From CAZDHT01 sp964505325 (GTDB lineage: Bacteria; Planctomycetota; PUPC01), in the NCBI GenBank assembly GCA_964505325.1, contig CAZDHT010000019.1:1-36795 (forward strand): a DNA stretch of 36,795 bases, read 5' to 3'. The notes beneath the pieces were generated by a model. It was not told the origin of the DNA and searched no databases. It saw only the letters and a program-made list of their open reading frames with translations. Shown in pieces: positions 33,019 to 36,795 of this stretch. Both the position numbers and the translations under genes were made by a program. The stretch's first letter is position 1, and each line of letters opens with the position of its first letter.

Positions 33019-33699
33019 ATGTACATCGTGATCGCAGGCGGCGGCGGGGTGGGGCAGTCGCTGGCGCGGGCGCTCATTGCGCACAAGCACGACGTCGTCG
33101 TGGTCGAACAGGACCGCAGCGTGTGCGAGGGCATCGCCGCCCGCACGGGAGCCCTGGTCCGGTTCGGCAACGCCACCGACATCGACGTGCTGGAGGAGAC
33201 GGGCCTCAACAAGGCCGACGTCGCCGCCGCGGTGACGCCGCACGACGCCGACAACCTGGCCTTCGCGGTCCTGGCCCGGTACTTCGGCGTACCGCGCATC
33301 ATCGCCCGAATGCGCAACGAGAAATACGAAGCCGCCTACCGGACCGCCGGGGTCACGAAGATCATCAACGTGGTCGACTTGTTCGTCAACCAGCTCGCCC
33401 TGGAGATCGAACAGCCGCAACTGCGGCAGGTGGCGAGCCTCGGCGGCGGCAAGGCGTCGCTCACCATCGCGGTGATCCCCGAGAACTCCGTCGCTCACGG
33501 CAAGACCGTGGCCGACATCGCCGGGGACGCCCAGTTCCCCAAGGCGTGCGTTATCGCCGGCGTCTACCGCGAAGCGACCGGAGAGTTCGTCATCCCGCGT
33601 GGTATGCGCGAGTTGCGATCCGGCGACAAGCTGTTTCTGGCGGCCGACATGAAGGACATCGGCCGCGCCGCCGCCTACCTCCAGAAGGTCGTCAAGTAG
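33019..33699 (+). CDS. trkA: TrkA-family K+ transport regulatory protein
   Basis: A 226-residue protein with an N-terminal Rossmann RCK-N domain (MYIVIAGGGGVGQSLARAL, the GxGxxG nucleotide loop) and an acidic VVEQD end of strand 2. An RCK-C domain starts near residue 140 and ends in RSGDKLFLAAD. This single-RCK form resembles KtrA/KtrC or half of E. coli TrkA. It gates a TrkH/KtrB-type potassium channel by binding NAD(H) or ATP/ADP. No membrane partner lies in the window. GGAGG stands just before the ATG, 40 bp after mraY. Confidence 0.9.
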   Translation: MYIVIAGGGGVGQSLARALIAHKHDVVVVEQDRSVCEGIAARTGALVRFGNATDIDVLEETGLNKADVAAAVTPHDADNLAFAVLARYFGVPRIIARMRNEKYEAAYRTAGVTKIINVVDLFVNQLALEIEQPQLRQVASLGGGKASLTIAVIPENSVAHGKTVADIAGDAQFPKACVIAGVYREATGEFVIPRGMRELRSGDKLFLAADMKDIGRAAAYLQKVVK

Positions 33700-33715
33700 C
33701 CCCGCCAGAAAGAGC

Positions 33716-33743
33716 TTGATTCGGGGATGCCGGATGCTACAAT
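33716..33743 (+). promoter_or_regulatory. sigma-70-type promoter for the small membrane protein gene
   Basis: TTGATT (33716-33721), 16 bp, TACAAT (33738-33743), about 30 bp before the GTG at 33773. Confidence 0.65.
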
Positions 33744-33772
33744 GCGGCTCGCCGGGCTGTGAGGACTGAGAC

Positions 33773-33976
33773 GTGAGCCATACCACCAGGAACTTCGTCG
33801 TGGCCCTGTGCATCCTCGGGGGCATCTTGGCCATGGTGCTGGGCTACATATACGCCCCCGAAACCACCCAAGACACGGAAGACGACGAGCGACCCCGCAG
33901 GCCCGCCGAACGGCCGGCGACAACGGTCCCCGCTGCCGTTTCCTCACAGACTACGCCGCCCGGCGCCACTCCCTGA
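33773..33976 (+). CDS. small single-span membrane protein, function unknown
   Basis: A 67-residue protein starting at GTG 33773. A single hydrophobic segment, FVVALCILGGILAMVLGYIY (about 8-27), is followed by a short acidic patch (TEDDE) and a Pro/Thr/Ala-rich tail. The tail most likely points outward or forms a flexible linker. It has a good promoter 30 bp upstream, arguing for a real gene despite its size. No family is recognised. Confidence 0.55.
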   Translation: MSHTTRNFVVALCILGGILAMVLGYIYAPETTQDTEDDERPRRPAERPATTVPAAVSSQTTPPGATP

Positions 33977-34042
33977 GCACGTCAGCGCATCCCCTCAGAC
34001 CACAGCCGCCTCCACAGCCTGCGCCAGGCCCGTCGTCAAGGG

Positions 34043-34071
34043 TTGCCGGGTCGAACAGATTGCGCTAAGTT
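34043..34071 (+). promoter_or_regulatory. weak candidate promoter for the secreted HEAT-repeat gene
   Basis: TTGCCG (34043-34048), 17 bp, TAAGTT (34066-34071), 65 bp before the ATG at 34137. The -10 box is poor. Confidence 0.35.
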
Positions 34072-34136
34072 GTCCGCAGCAAAGCGGCCTCTTGAACGAT
34101 CTCAAAGCTGAAGCGAGCGCGCTCGGAGGAAGCCAG

Positions 34137-35996
34137 ATGTTGAGAAGAACGGGTGTGGCGGCCGTGGCGTTGGCAATGCTGGCTGGGGCGGCCTTCGCCG
34201 CGGACGTCGACAAAGCCGAGAAGCTCGTCAGAATCGGCGACTACGCCGCGGCCGTGGCGCAACTCCACACGATCCTGACGGCCGAACCAGAGAACGTCGA
34301 CGCCCGGCTGCTGATGGCGCGGGCCTTCGCCGAATGCCGCTACGACCTGCAACTGCCGGGCGCGGTCAAGCTTGGTCGGCGCAACCTCGAGCGGGCGCTC
34401 TATCAGTTGAACATCCTTGCCAAGCTCGGAGCGAAGGGCGAGAAAGCGCTCGTCGAGGCCATCGGGCAGAGCGCCAGGCTGAGGTACCCGGCCGTGCTGA
34501 CGGCCGGCAGCGCCAAGTTGGTCTCGGCCGTGCCCGCCCTTGCCAAGGTGCTCGACTCCCCGGACGCGGAGGAGAACACGTCCAACGCCGCGGTGAATGC
34601 TCTCGTGCAGATCAGGACCCCCGCCGCGGTCACGGCGATCAAGAAGCACCTCGACGGCGCCCAGGACAGGAACCGGAAGCAATGGCTCACCGCCCGCTAC
34701 CTGGACTGCCTGGACGAGGGAGCGGTGGTCGAGCTGGCCAAGGCGACAAAGGACCAAGAGATCCTCCGGCAGCTCTCTTACCGGCGCAGTCTGCCTCAGG
34801 GCGGCTGGCTCGCGCTCGTCCGGCGGACCGATCTGTCGGACGACCGGCGCACCCGGGCGCTCGACCGCCTCCAGAACATGGCCAAGACGGAGAAGGAGAA
34901 GTACGTCGGCCTCCTCGAGGAGCTGCTGAGGGACAAGTCGGACGAGGTCCGCTGGGCGGCGGAGGCCCGGATGGCCGGGACGGCGCCGGAGCGGGCAATG
35001 AAGCCGCTGATTGCGCGCCTGGCCCGGGAGCAGAAGCATGCCCATGACGCGTTCCGAACCCTGCTGAACATGAAGAACGCGGCCGTCATCGAGCCGATGT
35101 TGAAGGTGCTGGGGGACAAGTGCGACGAGAAGAGGTACAAGACCTGGTGGATCAGCCGCGACCGGGCCTACTCTGTCATCGTGTCCGCCGGCGCCAAGGA
35201 CGAGCCGCTGGTCCGCGCCGTGCGGCTCATGCTTCAGCCCGACCCGGCGTCGCCGCGCTTCCACCGGCCCGGCTACCGACCGCCACTGAACCTGCCGAGG
35301 TCCATCCCCAAGGGCGAGCTTGCGAACGTGGTGTCCGCGCTGCTGGCGGATGAGAAGGAGGACGTGCGGCTCGCAGCCGCCCGCGCCTTGCAGAGCCTGC
35401 CCACCGACGACCTGCTGAAGCTCGCACCCAAGGCTCTGGGCGACAAGAACGCCGGGGTGCAAGCGCAGGCCGGCCGGGCCGTGGTGCTGCGCGCCCGCCG
35501 CGAGCCGGTCGCGCCGAAGCACCTCATCCCGCTGCTCAAGATCGGCGACAGTTTCGTCGTGCGCGAGTCGGCAAGCCTGCTCGCGGCCAAACCCGACAAG
35601 GCGGCGCTGGAGGCCATGCTGGCGCTGCTGAACGATCCCAAGCGGCGCGGCGACGCGATGAGCCACCTCGTGGCTTACTTCACCGCGGTTCCCGACGCCC
35701 GCGCCGTCAAGCCGCTGGCGACTGTGGTCGTGAGTGACCGGCCGCCTTCCCCCGTCGAGCCCATTGCCAAGGCGCTGAGAAAGTGCGCAAAGGACATCCC
35801 GCCCGTGGCCAAGCAGATCGCCCAGGGCCTCAAGCACAAGTCCGAGTACGTGCGGCGAAACGTAGTGACGGCACTCAAGGCTCTGGACGACATCTCGGTC
35901 GTGGACGAGCTGGGCGAGGCCCTGGACAAAGCCAAGTCGACTTACGAGCGGAACATGATCAAAGACGCCCTCCGCTCGCTCACCCGGGAGGAGTAG
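34137..35996 (+). CDS. secreted HEAT-repeat protein
   Basis: A 619-residue protein whose ATG at 34137 follows a strong GGAGGA and gives a signal peptide ending in AGAAFA-A; the in-frame extension to 34092 would bury it and is rejected. After a TPR-like start (KAEKLVRIGDYAAAVAQLHTILTAEPENVDARLLMARAF), the rest is a series of HEAT-like helical pairs spaced 35-45 residues, with phrases such as PALAKVLDSPDAEENTSNAA, EVRWAAEARMA and DVRLAAARALQSL. It has no catalytic motif. It is probably a periplasmic or surface scaffold; such proteins are abundant in planctomycetes. It stands between a small membrane protein gene and another secreted-protein gene. Confidence 0.8.
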   Translation: MLRRTGVAAVALAMLAGAAFAADVDKAEKLVRIGDYAAAVAQLHTILTAEPENVDARLLMARAFAECRYDLQLPGAVKLGRRNLERALYQLNILAKLGAKGEKALVEAIGQSARLRYPAVLTAGSAKLVSAVPALAKVLDSPDAEENTSNAAVNALVQIRTPAAVTAIKKHLDGAQDRNRKQWLTARYLDCLDEGAVVELAKATKDQEILRQLSYRRSLPQGGWLALVRRTDLSDDRRTRALDRLQNMAKTEKEKYVGLLEELLRDKSDEVRWAAEARMAGTAPERAMKPLIARLAREQKHAHDAFRTLLNMKNAAVIEPMLKVLGDKCDEKRYKTWWISRDRAYSVIVSAGAKDEPLVRAVRLMLQPDPASPRFHRPGYRPPLNLPRSIPKGELANVVSALLADEKEDVRLAAARALQSLPTDDLLKLAPKALGDKNAGVQAQAGRAVVLRARREPVAPKHLIPLLKIGDSFVVRESASLLAAKPDKAALEAMLALLNDPKRRGDAMSHLVAYFTAVPDARAVKPLATVVVSDRPPSPVEPIAKALRKCAKDIPPVAKQIAQGLKHKSEYVRRNVVTALKALDDISVVDELGEALDKAKSTYERNMIKDALRSLTREE

Positions 35997-36148
35997 CAGA
36001 ACCAGAACAGGCCCGCGCGTGGCAATGGCCAACCTGAACGGCTGCATCTGGGGTATCAACTTGGCAAGAAAGTTCTTCCCTTTTTGCGCCGTTCGGCTAT
36101 AAAGATGTCGGCTTGGGAGTTCATCGGACCAGTTAAAGGAGGCCGGAC

Positions 36149-36795
36149 ATGCGACAGGAAATGAAACGGGTCGTGGCGACATTGGCTCTGGTTACGCTCT
36201 TGGGTGCGGCGGCTGCGACGGCCGGCGAGCCAGTCACCGTGAACCCGCTGGCCAAGTGGATCCCCGCGGAGTCCATGCTGGTCATCGCCTACGACGGCAA
36301 CAATCCGGCGTGCAGCAAGACCGCCCTGCACGGCATCCTGAATGAGCCGGAGCTGAGGGCCGTCTTCCAGGGCCCGGTGGCCGCGCTGAAGAAGCTCCTC
36401 GCCCAGGAGGCAATGAAGAAGGGCGAACTCGATACGGACGTCCTGATGCCGCTTCTTCAGACCAAGATCGGCCTCGCCGTCGTCGGCCTGGCGCCGCCCC
36501 CGGTCGAGATGGGGCCGCCGCAGCCGGAGCTGCTGCTGATCATTGAAGTCGGCAAGGCGGACAGCCCCGCTGCGAAGGCCGTCAGCGTGCTCCTCGAATA
36601 CATCAAGACCAAGGCCGGCGTGCCGCCCGACGTGTTCAAGCCCGCAAAGGTGGCCGGAGTCGACGTCCAGACTGCGAACATCAACGGCGTGGCTGTCGGT
36701 TACGCGACGACCCAAGGCCATTTCCTTCTGGGGACGGCCGGCGCGCTGAGGAAAGCGCTGGACGCCAATTCCACCAAGATCGCCGGGCTGAAGGA
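36149..36795 (+). CDS. secreted protein, N-terminal part (cut by window end)
   Basis: Starts at ATG 36149 behind AAAGGAGG; 215 codons are present before the window ends. The signal peptide (KRVVATLALVTLLGAAAATA, cleavage before GEP) is followed by PLAKWIPAESMLVIAYDG, a domain start resembling the planctomycete secreted proteins annotated as DUF3352-like, which open with a statement strand ending in YDG. A later VGLAPPPVEMGPPQPELLLIIEVGK fits the same pattern. The family call is tentative; function unknown. On the opposite strand there are long open frames, but the signal peptide and ribosome-binding site favour this reading. Confidence 0.75.
   Translation, partial: MRQEMKRVVATLALVTLLGAAAATAGEPVTVNPLAKWIPAESMLVIAYDGNNPACSKTALHGILNEPELRAVFQGPVAALKKLLAQEAMKKGELDTDVLMPLLQTKIGLAVVGLAPPPVEMGPPQPELLLIIEVGKADSPAAKAVSVLLEYIKTKAGVPPDVFKPAKVAGVDVQTANINGVAVGYATTQGHFLLGTAGALRKALDANSTKIAGLK

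Noticed and set aside
36061..36077. sigma-54-like TTGGCAAG-N4-TTCTT before the last gene
   Set aside because: The -12 GC pair is missing, so it does not meet the consensus despite the NtrC-type regulator in the window. A TATAAA at 36098 has no good -35 box either.
34065..36182. 705-codon open frame on the minus strand
   Set aside because: Opposes the HEAT protein with its signal peptide and strong ribosome-binding site; no domain recognised.

Overview
The window (36.8 kb, GC-rich, roughly 63% by eye) looks like a chromosomal piece of a Gram-negative, probably anaerobic bacterium of the Planctomycetota or a neighbouring PVC-type lineage. This is inferred from an exported toroid protein with two DUF4159 domains, secreted HEAT-repeat proteins, a 1,414-residue fused BcrAD/BadFG-type activase typical of anaerobes, many short palindromic intergenic repeats, and an ordinary sigma-70 promoter style. 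No rRNA, tRNA, CRISPR array or intact insertion sequence was seen. Both ends cut genes: bioD on the left and a secreted protein on the right.

Layout. 1-6099 (+): bioD end, a multi-pass ABC-exporter-like permease, the tldD/pmbA pair and purD, closely packed. 6100-7600: an eroded patch with two palindromic repeats, two truncated DNA methyltransferase fragments and the first ~22 codons of a HAD phosphatase, which meet at an abrupt junction near 7530-7536. 7596-13298 (-): the giant activase, leuD and a membrane-anchored endonuclease/exonuclease/phosphatase protein, joined by overlaps. 13484-18184 (-): trpB, an ABC-type ATPase, a DUF4276 protein, trpA and a histidine phosphatase with a zinc-ribbon N-terminus. 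The ATPase/DUF4276 pair sits inside what would otherwise be a trpBA operon. 18185-19402: intergenic DNA with a lone ArsR-type regulator behind a promoter with a striking palindromic operator, and a 126-bp MITE-like element. 19403-20461 (-): dapA-like gene. 20735-25938 (+): exported toroid/DUF4159 protein, then an NtrB-like kinase and an NtrC-like sigma-54 activator. 26108-27700 (+): cimA. 28045-29572 (+): PilZ protein and a polyprenyl-phosphate sugar transferase. 29794-33699 (+): M48 protease, HEAT protein, mraY, trkA. 33773-36795 (+): a small membrane protein, a secreted HEAT-repeat protein and a truncated secreted protein.

How the genes fit together. Several genes serve amino-acid and cofactor synthesis: citramalate synthase with the LeuD isomerase subunit for isoleucine/leucine, TrpAB, DapA-like, BioD and PurD. 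MraY, the sugar transferase, Ste24-like protease and exported proteins serve the envelope. The parts most worth following up are the putative two-gene ATPase/DUF4276 conflict module inside the trp operon, the toroid plus double DUF4159 protein next to a two-component system, the ArsR operator, and the MTase/HAD junction, which may be a real rearrangement or an assembly join.
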